From assembly GCA_927443345.1 (NCBI GenBank), contig CAKMKJ010000002.1:1-64000 (forward strand): a DNA stretch of 64,000 bases, in the 5' to 3' direction. Shown here piece by piece: positions 1-8,205 of the stretch. The notes under the pieces were generated by a model that did no database searches, was not told the origin of the DNA, and was given only the letters and a program-made list of their open reading frames with translations. A program made the position numbers and the translations under genes. The stretch's first letter is position 1; the number at the start of each line of letters is the position of its first letter. This stretch comes from an uncultured Anaerolineaceae bacterium (GTDB lineage: Bacteria; Chloroflexota; Anaerolineae; Anaerolineales; Anaerolineaceae).

Positions 1-45
1 TTCCGAAAGTTCTTCTGCAAAGGTATAATCATTTTGGTGAGTCAT
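1..45 (-). CDS. 5' end of an unidentified gene (partial)
   Basis: Read on the minus strand, an ATG is followed by an open frame that leaves the window after 15 codons (MTHQNDYTFAEELSE). A good ribosome binding site (AAGGAGA) lies about 6 bases upstream. The fragment is too short to identify. An acidic, aromatic-rich start of this kind occurs in some transposases, but that is only a guess. Confidence 0.5.
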   Translation of the reverse strand, partial: MTHQNDYTFAEELSE

Positions 46-218
46 TTTGTTCTCCTTTTTTGGTTTAGTCACCTTAAGGATACTTCTGACTCACCGCTTT
101 TGTTAAGGTTCAGCATTTTACAGAAAGAATGTTACATCAACTATTTTCAACAAAAAATAAGAATCCGAAAATCAATAATCTCATTGGTATAATCTTCTTT
201 ACATAACAAAAATTGAAT

Positions 219-1484
219 ATGGATAAATCACTCGAAACTCCCCCCGAACTCCAATCCGCGGATGTGGTGAAAGCCAACTTTCGCAATGTGCAAATTGACG
301 CCATCGGTGTCGGCCTGGCCAACGCCGCAGCACCTTTTTTACCCGTTTATTTAACCCACCTCAACGCTACTTCATTTCAGGTTGGATTGCTCTCCTCCAT
401 GCCAGCCTTTACAGGTTTGCTGCTCGCCCTCCCTCTTGCCCGCTTTCTGCAGCGTCAAACTAACATTGTCAAATGGTTTAGTATTGCCAGATTGTTTGTT
501 GTCGCCAGCTATGCGCTCACTGGCATTATTTCGTTTATTCTTCCTCAAACAGTATTAATTAATTCCATCTTGTTGATTTGGGCATTGGCAACCTTGCCGC
601 AAACGATTGTCGCCATCGCCTTTTCAGTGGTGATGAATGCGGTGGCCGGTCCAAACCGCCGCTTTGAGTTAATGTCAAGGCGTTGGTCAACAATGGGAGT
701 CACCACCACCCTCATGGTGATTGGCGTCGGCCAACTGCTGGATAAAGTTTTCTTTCCATTAAACTATCAGCTCATGTTTATCGGCTTATCCATTGGCGGT
801 TTGATCAGTTATTACTATTCCAGCCACCTCAAACTGCCAGATATCGTTCATCCTCCCATGACCGCCGCGAAGTCATTAATTGTTCAATGGCGTGAACTCA
901 AAGGGCTTGTGTTCAAAGAAAAGCCTTTTATTTCATTCATGGTTAAACGCTTTATTTTTATGTCGGGTATCTCGATGGCGGTTCCGTTGGTGCCGCTTTA
1001 TCTGGTCCGCTACGTCCAAGCCTCAGATCAGTGGATCTCGATCATCACGACCAGCCAAACAGCCATTCTGGTAATCGGATACTTCTTTTGGACGCGCCTC
1101 GGCAGAAGAAAAGGCACCCGCTCCGTGTTGGTATGGACGACGCTTGGCATATCGCTTTATCCTTTTTTGTTAGCCCTCACCACATCCACCTGGCAGATTG
1201 CTGTTGTGGCTGGTATAGCCGGTATCTTCCAGGCCGGTCTGGATCTCGTGTTCTTCGATGAATTGATGAAGGTGGTGCCGGTTGAATACAGTGCCATCTT
1301 CGTTGGGTTGGCACAGAGCATCCAGTATCTGGCGGCCATCGCCTCGCCCTTGATTGGCACCTGGATTGCTGATCAATATAGTTTACCCGTCGGACTTTTC
1401 GCAGCGGCTGGTCTGCGCTTCCTGGGATTCTTCCTTTTCTTAATTGGCAAAAAACGAACGAAACGTGTTATCAGCGCTGTATAA
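219..1484 (+). CDS. MFS-type transporter
   Basis: A 421-residue, strongly hydrophobic protein with about twelve predicted membrane helices in two halves joined by a charged loop near residues 210-235. This is the usual build of a major facilitator superfamily exporter. Small and basic motifs follow the first helices, and the C-terminus ends in a lysine/arginine cluster, as expected for a cytoplasmic tail. I start it at the ATG; a TTG two codons upstream in frame is possible. There is no clear Shine-Dalgarno sequence. An extended -10 box (TGGTATAAT, 185-193) would give a leader of about 20 bases. Substrate unknown. It stands alone, before the glycine riboswitch. Confidence 0.8.
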   Translation: MDKSLETPPELQSADVVKANFRNVQIDAIGVGLANAAAPFLPVYLTHLNATSFQVGLLSSMPAFTGLLLALPLARFLQRQTNIVKWFSIARLFVVASYALTGIISFILPQTVLINSILLIWALATLPQTIVAIAFSVVMNAVAGPNRRFELMSRRWSTMGVTTTLMVIGVGQLLDKVFFPLNYQLMFIGLSIGGLISYYYSSHLKLPDIVHPPMTAAKSLIVQWRELKGLVFKEKPFISFMVKRFIFMSGISMAVPLVPLYLVRYVQASDQWISIITTSQTAILVIGYFFWTRLGRRKGTRSVLVWTTLGISLYPFLLALTTSTWQIAVVAGIAGIFQAGLDLVFFDELMKVVPVEYSAIFVGLAQSIQYLAAIASPLIGTWIADQYSLPVGLFAAAGLRFLGFFLFLIGKKRTKRVISAV

Positions 1485-1536
1485 CCCAAATATTCTTGTT
1501 CATATTGGTCCCCAGAAACCTTAACTTCACCTTCCA

Positions 1537-1565
1537 TTGACATTTTTCCCGCTTCTTTATAGAAT
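1537..1565 (+). promoter_or_regulatory. housekeeping promoter for the gcv operon
   Basis: TTGACA (1537-1542), a 17-base spacer and TAGAAT (1560-1565) form a near-consensus sigma-70-type promoter. Transcription would start near 1572, just before the riboswitch aptamer. Confidence 0.75.
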
Positions 1566-1581
1566 CAAACTACAATCTATT

Positions 1582-1678
1582 CCAAAATGTGGAAGAGTCC
1601 GTTTAATCGGCACCGAAGGGGCAAGGCTTCACCTGCTATGATGAAGTTGAAACTCTCAGGTAAAAGGACCCATTTTGG
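1582..1678 (+). ncRNA. glycine riboswitch, single aptamer
   Basis: The conserved core of the glycine aptamer is readable: GGAAGAGTCC, GGCACCGAAGGGGCAA and CTCTCAGGTAAAAGGACC in that order. A perfect 8-bp P1 closes it (CCAAAATG 1582-1589 with CATTTTGG 1671-1678). Only one full aptamer is present, so this is a singlet rather than the common tandem form. The 60 bases after it may form the reduced 'ghost' partner known from singlets. It precedes an intrinsic terminator and gcvH, so it should switch glycine cleavage on when glycine is high. Confidence 0.92.
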
Positions 1679-1742
1679 CTTTGCTCTGAAACTTGTTGGT
1701 TTTCTTTGTATCTTTTACCTTGCGAAGGAATCCAATAGACGT

Positions 1743-1784
1743 AACAGAGGACGCAATTAGTATATTTGCGTCCTCTGTTTTTTT
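1743..1784 (+). terminator. riboswitch-controlled intrinsic terminator
   Basis: A perfect 14-bp stem (AACAGAGGACGCAA 1743-1756 with its complement 1766-1779) has a 9-base loop and runs into a T tract. It lies between the aptamer and the gcvH ribosome binding site, the normal place for the expression platform of an ON switch. Confidence 0.9.
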
Positions 1785-1809
1785 ACCAAATTATCCTGAG
1801 GAGATCAAA

Positions 1810-2202
1810 ATGAACGTACCTGAAAACTTGAAATACACCCATGCTGATGAATGGCTGTCTATTGATGGCAATATCGCCACACTTGGAGTTACCGATTACG
1901 CCCAGGATCAACTTTCTGATATCGTTTTTGTTGAAATCACCGTAGAAAAAGGTGAAACAGTCAAGAAGCTGGCTCACGTTGCAACCATTGAATCTGTTAA
2001 AGCCGCCGCCGATGTCAATAGCCCCATTTCAGGCAAAATCACAGACATCAACGAATCGCTTTCAAATACACCAGAACTGGTTAACAATGATCCTTTCGGC
2101 CAAGCGTGGATGGTTAAATTTGAAATCACCGATCCGTCTGAACTAACCAGCCTGATGGATGCCAAAGCTTACGCTGATTACTGTTCAACCAGAGGGCACT
2201 AA
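1810..2202 (+). CDS. gcvH: glycine cleavage system H protein
   Basis: Lipoyl carrier protein of the glycine cleavage complex; it shuttles the aminomethyl group from P protein to T protein and is reoxidised by L protein. The 130-residue length fits the family. The lipoylation site is K64 in the motif ESVKAAAD, followed by the usual NSPISGKI turn. I start it at the ATG preceded by GAGGAG, because an in-frame extension upstream would run through the terminator hairpin. Its stop overlaps the gcvPA start (TAATG), so it is translated with the two P subunits. Expression is set by the glycine riboswitch upstream. No gcvT or lipoate gene is in the window. Confidence 0.96.
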   Translation: MNVPENLKYTHADEWLSIDGNIATLGVTDYAQDQLSDIVFVEITVEKGETVKKLAHVATIESVKAAADVNSPISGKITDINESLSNTPELVNNDPFGQAWMVKFEITDPSELTSLMDAKAYADYCSTRGH

Positions 2203-3554
2203 TGTTCAGTCCGCACACTCCGTCTGAAACGGTGGAGATGCTGAAGAACATCGGAGTAAAATCCATAGAGGATTTGTTTAAGGATGTTCCTCAGAAATAT
2301 CGCTTTCCAAAACTGAACCTTCCCGAAGGGCTGACCGAAATGGAAGCCCTCGCTGAAATGCACGAATATGCCGGCTCAAACGAAACAGTCAAAGGACTGT
2401 TGAGCTTTTTAGGTGCCGGCGCCTACCACCATTACATCCCGGCCGGCGTAGATAGTCTCTTGCGCCGTTCAGAATTCTATACCGCTTATACCCCCTATCA
2501 GCCAGAAGTCGCCCAGGGTACATTGCAGGCGATTTTCGAATTTCAGACCCTGATCGCCAACCTCACCGGCATGGAAGTCAGCAACGCCTCGCATTACGAT
2601 GGTGCAACTGCCACCGCAGAAGCCGGGGTGATGGCTTATCATAACTTTAGAGGCAAACGTCCAGGCATCCTCCTTTCTTCCGCAGTGAATCCCCAATATC
2701 GTGAAGTGCTATGCTCATACCTCTGCGGATACGAAAACATCAACATTCAAACGATCGGTGAAGATTTCACCATCCCCGGCAACCCTGATGACCTTGCTGC
2801 CCACGTGGATAACGAAACCGCCCTGGTGGTGGTTCAATACCCTGATTTCTTTGGCCGCATTTTTGACCTCACAGCCATGGCTCAAAAGGTCCATGAAAAA
2901 GGATCCTTATTAGCCGTTGTCACAAACCCGATTGCGCTTGGTCTACTAAAAACGCCTGGCGAAATGGGTGCGGATATTGTAGTCGGCGAAGGCCAGCCGC
3001 TGGGCATTCCTCTTTCATATGGCGGACCCTACCTCGGTTTCTTTGCTACCAAAAAAGAGTTTGCCCGCAAGATTTCAGGCCGCTTGGTCGGAGAAACCTC
3101 CGATGCCCAGGGCCGCCGCGGATACGTGCTAACACTCACCGCGCGTGAGCAGCACATCCGCCGCGAGAAATCCACCTCTAATATTTGCACCAATCAGGGG
3201 CTGATGGCGCTGGCCGCCACCATTTATCTCAGCTTGGTGGGTAAATCTGGTCTCAAACAGGTTGCCAATTTATGTTTTCAAAAAGCCCATTATGCCGCGG
3301 ATGTTCTCGGTCAGGTTCCTGGCTTTAGTGTTCTTTCAGACGCGCCATTCTTTCATGAATTCATCCTCAAGTGTCCCCGCCCGGTGGAGGCCATAAACAC
3401 CCTCCTGTTGGAGCGAGACATCATTGGCGGCTATGATCTCGGCAAAGATTGCGAGGCGCTCGCCAATCATATGCTGATTTGCGTCACCGAAATGACCTCG
3501 AAAGATGATATTGACTACCTCGCTTCCGTTTTAGAGGAGGTGACTCATGACTGA
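2202..3554 (+). CDS. gcvPA: glycine dehydrogenase (decarboxylating) subunit 1
   Basis: N-terminal subunit of the two-subunit glycine decarboxylase (P protein), 450 residues, normal for gcvPA. It has the hallmark stretches YTPYQPEVAQGTLQAIFEFQ, NASHYDGATA and the glycine-rich GEGQPLGIPLSYGGPYLGFF. It pairs with gcvPB to bind PLP, decarboxylate glycine and load the aminomethyl group on GcvH. It is translationally coupled at both ends: the start overlaps the gcvH stop by one base and the 3' end overlaps gcvPB by eight bases. Confidence 0.96.
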   Translation: MFSPHTPSETVEMLKNIGVKSIEDLFKDVPQKYRFPKLNLPEGLTEMEALAEMHEYAGSNETVKGLLSFLGAGAYHHYIPAGVDSLLRRSEFYTAYTPYQPEVAQGTLQAIFEFQTLIANLTGMEVSNASHYDGATATAEAGVMAYHNFRGKRPGILLSSAVNPQYREVLCSYLCGYENINIQTIGEDFTIPGNPDDLAAHVDNETALVVVQYPDFFGRIFDLTAMAQKVHEKGSLLAVVTNPIALGLLKTPGEMGADIVVGEGQPLGIPLSYGGPYLGFFATKKEFARKISGRLVGETSDAQGRRGYVLTLTAREQHIRREKSTSNICTNQGLMALAATIYLSLVGKSGLKQVANLCFQKAHYAADVLGQVPGFSVLSDAPFFHEFILKCPRPVEAINTLLLERDIIGGYDLGKDCEALANHMLICVTEMTSKDDIDYLASVLEEVTHD

Positions 3555-5010
3555 GCCCACCATCTACGAACTTTCCTCTGCAGGCCGCACCGGTGTGCGC
3601 TTCCCCGAACCGGATGTTCCGCTTACTCATCTGCCTCAATCATTGATGCGTGAAGTATTACCGCTTCCCGAACTATCCGAAGTAGATGTCATTCGCCATT
3701 TCACCCATCTTTCTTCACTAAATTACTGCATCGACAGTGGCTTGTACCCATTGGGCTCATGCACCATGAAGTACAACCCCAAGATCAACGAAGAAATCGC
3801 CCGGCTTGAAGGTTTTGCTTATACGCATCCTCTGCAGCCAGAATCAACCATTCAAGGCAACCTTGCCTTGATGTACGACCTGCAGGAAACCCTCAAAGAG
3901 ATAGCCGGCTTTGCTGCCGTAACCCTTCAACCGGCTGCCGGTGCCCAGGGTGAATTCACCGGTGTCATGATCATCCGCGACTATCACCGCTCCAGAGGGG
4001 ATGCCAAACGCACTAAGATTCTCATCCCCGATTCTGCCCACGGTACTAACCCTGCCACCTCTGCCATGAGTGGATTCGAGGTCGTGCCTCTGCCGTCAGA
4101 CGCCCGCGGCAACGTAGACCTCGCCAAATTACGCGAGGTATGCGATGACACCGTGGCCGGTTTGATGCTTACCAACCCCAATACCCTTGGCCTCTTTGAC
4201 GAGAATGTGATTGAAGTGATCAACATCGTGCACCAGGCAGGCGGATTGGTCTATGGCGACGGCGCCAACCTCAACGCACTGCTTGGCATTGTCCGCCCCG
4301 GCGATCTCGGTATCGACATCATGCACTTCAACCTGCACAAGACCTTCTCCACCCCCCATGGAGGCGGCGGACCAGGTTCAGGCCCGGTTGGCGTGTCTGC
4401 TCATTTGGCAGACTTCTTACCCACGCCGTTGGTCGGTATTGTCGAAAAAGCTACCGCAGACCTGCCTCCGCTTTATGGATTCATCAAACCGCCCAAGACC
4501 ATCGGCCGGGTTAAATCTTTCTTTGGTCAATTTGGCATGTTTGTTCGTGCCTATACCTACATCCGCATGCACGGACCGGAAGGTCTGCGCAAGGTGTCTG
4601 AATACGCAGTATTAAACGCCAATTACCTGCTAGCCAAAATGGGTGACGTCTACCATCTGCCTTACAAACGCACCTGCATGCACGAATTTGTGGTGGAGGG
4701 CTGCTGGCCTGATATACCCGAGATCCATGCGCTGGATATTGCCAAACGTCTGATGGATTATAAATTCCACCCACCCACCAATTACTTTCCGCTTATTGTT
4801 CATGAAGCGCTGATGATCGAGCCTACCGAAACCGAGAGCAAACAATCTCTCGACGCCTTCGCGGAAGCTATGCTTGCGATCGCCAAAGAAGCCCGCGAGA
4901 CGCCAGAATTACTCAAAGAAGCCCCGCACGACACCCCCATCGGCCGCCTGGATGAAGTCAAGGCTGCCAAGGAACTGGTGCTGTGCTGCTGGCTGCCTGA
5001 CGATAAATAA
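3547..5010 (+). CDS. gcvPB: glycine dehydrogenase (decarboxylating) subunit 2
   Basis: C-terminal PLP-binding subunit of P protein, 487 residues. The PLP lysine is K265 in HFNLHKTFSTPHGGGGPG, and the motif SCTMKYNPK near residues 71-79 is typical. The start is the ATG just after GAGGAGGTG, inside the end of gcvPA. It completes a gcvH-gcvPA-gcvPB operon that lacks gcvT, which most gcv operons carry. The T protein must be encoded elsewhere or the operon has been split. A strong hairpin follows the stop. Confidence 0.96.
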   Translation: MTEPTIYELSSAGRTGVRFPEPDVPLTHLPQSLMREVLPLPELSEVDVIRHFTHLSSLNYCIDSGLYPLGSCTMKYNPKINEEIARLEGFAYTHPLQPESTIQGNLALMYDLQETLKEIAGFAAVTLQPAAGAQGEFTGVMIIRDYHRSRGDAKRTKILIPDSAHGTNPATSAMSGFEVVPLPSDARGNVDLAKLREVCDDTVAGLMLTNPNTLGLFDENVIEVINIVHQAGGLVYGDGANLNALLGIVRPGDLGIDIMHFNLHKTFSTPHGGGGPGSGPVGVSAHLADFLPTPLVGIVEKATADLPPLYGFIKPPKTIGRVKSFFGQFGMFVRAYTYIRMHGPEGLRKVSEYAVLNANYLLAKMGDVYHLPYKRTCMHEFVVEGCWPDIPEIHALDIAKRLMDYKFHPPTNYFPLIVHEALMIEPTETESKQSLDAFAEAMLAIAKEARETPELLKEAPHDTPIGRLDEVKAAKELVLCCWLPDDK

Positions 5011-5021
5011 AAATGACCAAC

Positions 5022-5055
5022 ATACCGCCATGCTGCGCGCATGGCGGTATTATTC
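5022..5055 (+). terminator. terminator after gcvPB
   Basis: Perfect inverted repeat ATACCGCCATG / CATGGCGGTAT (5022-5032 and 5040-5050), 7-base loop, then a T-rich tail. An ATG at 5041 lies in its 3' arm, which argues against that codon as the start of the next gene. Confidence 0.7.
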
Positions 5056-5061
5056 TGTCTT

Positions 5062-6255
5062 ATGACAAAAACAATCAACCTTAACCCTCAAACTTTTACA
5101 AAAACGAAATATTTCCCTGGCTGTGCGGGCAACCCGTTTGACCGAATTTTGCACTCCCTGGAGAAATTAGAAAACATACCACCCTTGGTTTTGTATATAT
5201 TTTTGCTCTTGTTGGCTCTTCTCGGCGGATTGCCTTACTATTTGAAGTATGACACCTTTCCGCTGATAACAGGCTTTTTGGCCATGTTCTTTTTCCTGGA
5301 TTATATTTTGCTCTCACTGCTGCCCGTCACCCGACATTCATTTGGTCCGCCTAAAGTGGTCACTCTGATGTTAGCCTGTTTGCGCGTGCCATTCGCCTGG
5401 CTGCCCGACGGTTGGAACCTCGGCTTTGAAATCGCCGGTACCCTTCTGGTGATATATGGCTTTTATATCGAGCCTCTCTGGGTTGATGATCATCACGAGA
5501 CTTATGTATCCCCAAAGCTCACCGGGGATCAGCCGCTTCGCATTTTGCACGTCAGTGATCTTCACATTGAAAGACTCACGCACCGAGAAAAGACCATCAT
5601 AGATAAGGTTAAGCAATTGTCGCCTGATTTAATCCTCTTTTCCGGGGATGTGCTCAACCTTTCTTATCTCAATGATTTCACCGCTCAAGCGGATGCAATC
5701 TCCTTTTTCAATCAACTCTCGGCGCCGCTCGGTGTGTATGGCGTTACCGGATCTCCCGCGGTGGATGACCCCGCCTTTTTTGCTCGCCTTACAAAATCAA
5801 CCTCACTTCAATGGCTGAATAATGAGTCAATCTTGCTTGAAACGCCGTCCGGTCTGATCAAGCTGCTGGGTGTCACCTGCACCCACAATCCCGACCTGGA
5901 TGAAAAAGCCTTATCAGATTTACTTAATCATCAACAGACACCAGAAGAAGGCATTAACGTATTGCTCTACCATTCCCCCGACCTTTCCCTAAATTCCAGC
6001 CAGCTTGGTGTTGACCTCCAACTCTCCGGCCACACCCACGGCGGACAGGTTCGTCTTCCTATTTTTGGTGCCTTATTTACCGGTTCTCTCTACGGCAAAA
6101 TTTTTGAAGCTGGGCGATATCTGGTGAATGGCATGACCCTCTACATCTCTCGCGGACTTGGCCTTGAAGGCGCTATTGCTCCGCGTGTCCGTTTCCTCTG
6201 CCGACCAGAACTTATCCTGTGGGAGTTGACTAATAATTTTTCAAAACCACGCTAA
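5062..6255 (+). CDS. membrane-anchored metallophosphoesterase (YkuE-like), degenerate motif
   Basis: About 397 residues. Four hydrophobic segments occupy roughly residues 30-150. A calcineurin-like phosphoesterase domain follows: HVSDLHIE (metal site 1), LILFSGDVLN (metal site 2), LLYHSPD, and SGHTHGGQVRLP (metal site and family signature). The third canonical motif, GNH[DE], should follow 'GVYGVTG' but reads SPAVDD, so the metal-binding Asn and catalytic His are missing. Homologues act on phosphodiesters or lipid phosphates outside or at the membrane; the exact substrate is unknown. I prefer the ATG at 5062 because the upstream ATG lies in the terminator hairpin of gcvPB; neither start has a clear ribosome binding site. 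Confidence 0.8.
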   Translation: MTKTINLNPQTFTKTKYFPGCAGNPFDRILHSLEKLENIPPLVLYIFLLLLALLGGLPYYLKYDTFPLITGFLAMFFFLDYILLSLLPVTRHSFGPPKVVTLMLACLRVPFAWLPDGWNLGFEIAGTLLVIYGFYIEPLWVDDHHETYVSPKLTGDQPLRILHVSDLHIERLTHREKTIIDKVKQLSPDLILFSGDVLNLSYLNDFTAQADAISFFNQLSAPLGVYGVTGSPAVDDPAFFARLTKSTSLQWLNNESILLETPSGLIKLLGVTCTHNPDLDEKALSDLLNHQQTPEEGINVLLYHSPDLSLNSSQLGVDLQLSGHTHGGQVRLPIFGALFTGSLYGKIFEAGRYLVNGMTLYISRGLGLEGAIAPRVRFLCRPELILWELTNNFSKPR

Positions 6256-6517
6256 GCCAGTCACATAAACTATTATTAAAACCTATTTAGTCCTTTTTCT
6301 TCTCTCAAAACAACATTTTTAATTCACAAATTATTGATGTCTACTTTACATAATTTTTATTGTTTTTACAATAATTATTTGTAAAATACAAATATCAATT
6401 GTTTTTTAAATCTTAGGACAATAATTAAGTTTGCAAAATTATTAAATGCGGTTTTGCAGTAAGACAAGCAGTACAAATTAGTAGTATTCTTATTAGTATA
6501 GTTAGAGGTAGGTACAA

Positions 6518-7162
6518 TTGAATAACAATACTTTAGAACTGGTAGAAATATTGACACAATCTTTACTTGACATGGATCGGATTAAAGTAAAGAAAGTCAT
6601 TTTGTCAAATTGTGAAAATTCCTCAATAATCACTTCAATTGAAGAACTTGTGGTTCCTGCATTGGAACGAATAGGCCAATCTTGGGAAAACGGTTCACTT
6701 TCCTTATCTCAGGTCTATATGAGCGGACGTATTTGCGAAGAAACAATTGACGATTTACTTCCGCCATTAGATCCTGACCGGACAGATCAACCCCCAATGG
6801 CTATCGTCGTTCTGGATGATTACCATATGCTAGGTAAACGCATCGTGTATTCAACCTTACGTGCTAGTGGCTTTGAACTTCATAACTATAACCATATGGA
6901 TATTGAAACTCTAGTAAAACAAATAAAGCTCGACGAAATTAAGATATTGCTGATTTCAGTGTTAATGCTTCCTTCAGCGTTACATATAAAAGACCTTCGC
7001 CAAAAATTAGATCAGGAAAACATCACATTAAAGCTTTTGGTTGGAGGTGCACCGTTTCGGTTTGATTCCAATCTTTGGACCGAGGTAGGTGCAGATGCAA
7101 TGGGCATTAGTGCAACAGATGCTGTAACTTATGTAAAAAAATGTATTGAGGAGCTATCATAA
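6518..7162 (+). CDS. corrinoid (cobalamin-binding) methyl-carrier protein
   Basis: A 214-residue protein with the two-part build of MtaC/MtbC-type carriers: a helical cap (residues about 1-85) and a B12-binding Rossmann domain with DDYHMLG (D-x-H-x-x-G, the His being the lower axial cobalt ligand), LLISVLM (S-x-L) and LVGGAPF (GG). Such proteins carry a methyl group on cobalt between two methyltransferases. The start is a TTG after AGAGGTAGG. The stop overlaps the next gene's ATG (TAATG), so it is coupled to the UroD-type methyltransferase. The DNA here and 260 bases upstream is clearly more A/T-rich than the flanks, which suggests acquisition. Confidence 0.88.
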   Translation: MNNNTLELVEILTQSLLDMDRIKVKKVILSNCENSSIITSIEELVVPALERIGQSWENGSLSLSQVYMSGRICEETIDDLLPPLDPDRTDQPPMAIVVLDDYHMLGKRIVYSTLRASGFELHNYNHMDIETLVKQIKLDEIKILLISVLMLPSALHIKDLRQKLDQENITLKLLVGGAPFRFDSNLWTEVGADAMGISATDAVTYVKKCIEELS

Positions 7163-8199
7163 TGGTGAAAACAATGACCTCCCTTGAGCGAGTTTTAACC
7201 ACCCTCAGTTTCAAAGAACCTGATCGGGTACCATTCTTCTTACTTCTTACCATGCATGGCGCAATGGAATTAGGATTATCAATACAGAATTATTTTTCAA
7301 AATCCGAGAATGTTGTTGAAGGTCAGTTGCGTTTACGAGAAAAATATAAACATGATTGTTGTTTTCCTTTTTTTTATGCCGGCATTGAAACTGAAGCCTG
7401 GGGTGGAGAAATAATTTACAGCGATGATGGTCCTCCCAATGCTGGAGAGCCAATAATCACTAAATTTGACCAAATCGAACGTTTCGAAGCTCCCAAAATA
7501 AGAAATAATCAACCATTACAAAAAGTCTTAAACGCGATCGAAGATTTAAAATCCAGGATTGGCAATGATGCTCCCATCATTGGGGTCGTGATGTCGCCAT
7601 TTTCACTACCTGTGATGCAATTGGGGTTCGAAAAGTATTTAGATCTGATGATTGAACATCCCGCTTTGTTTAATAAATTAATGGCGGTCAATGAATCTTT
7701 TTGTGTTGAATGGGCAAATGCGCAAATTGCTGCTGGAGCAACAGCTATTTGTTATTTTGATCCTGTCTCTTCGACTACCGTCGTGACACCTGAAATGTAT
7801 GAGCGAACAGGATTTCAAATAGCCAAACGCGTGATTGCTCAGATTAAGGGTCCAACGGCCACACATTTTGCATCCGGCAGATGTTTGCCAATTATTCCTA
7901 AAGTAATGGAGACTGGAACTGCTATCATTGGATGCAGTGTTGAAGAAGACTCACAAGAGATTAAAAATAAATGTGCAGGTAAATTATCCATGTTGGGCAA
8001 TTTAAATGGCATTGAAATGCGCAGATGGACTTCGGTGGAAGCTGAAGCTAAGGTAAAAGAATTAATCTCTATAGCAGCTCCTGGTGGTGGATTTATACTG
8101 TCAGACAACCATGGAGAAATTCCTTTTCAAGTACCTGATGAAATTCTTTTGACAATATCTGAAACAGTTCATACCTTTGGAAACTATCCAATCAATTAG
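7162..8199 (+). CDS. UroD/MtaA-family methyltransferase
   Basis: A 345-residue TIM-barrel protein of the uroporphyrinogen decarboxylase superfamily. The opening 'SLERVLTTLSFKEPDRVPFFLLLTMHGAMELGL' and the pairing with a corrinoid protein point to the MtaA/MtbA/CmuA branch rather than HemE. Those enzymes use zinc bound by His-x-Cys...Cys to activate a thiol acceptor such as CoM. Here the region reads H235-F-A-S-G-R-C241 and the distal site reads SDNH317GEIPF, so the first Cys is Ala and the last Cys position appears to be His. Substrate and acceptor are therefore uncertain; the protein might work with another acceptor or serve as a sensor. Confidence 0.85.
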   Translation: MVKTMTSLERVLTTLSFKEPDRVPFFLLLTMHGAMELGLSIQNYFSKSENVVEGQLRLREKYKHDCCFPFFYAGIETEAWGGEIIYSDDGPPNAGEPIITKFDQIERFEAPKIRNNQPLQKVLNAIEDLKSRIGNDAPIIGVVMSPFSLPVMQLGFEKYLDLMIEHPALFNKLMAVNESFCVEWANAQIAAGATAICYFDPVSSTTVVTPEMYERTGFQIAKRVIAQIKGPTATHFASGRCLPIIPKVMETGTAIIGCSVEEDSQEIKNKCAGKLSMLGNLNGIEMRRWTSVEAEAKVKELISIAAPGGGFILSDNHGEIPFQVPDEILLTISETVHTFGNYPIN

Positions 8200-8205
8200 G
8201 CAGTT

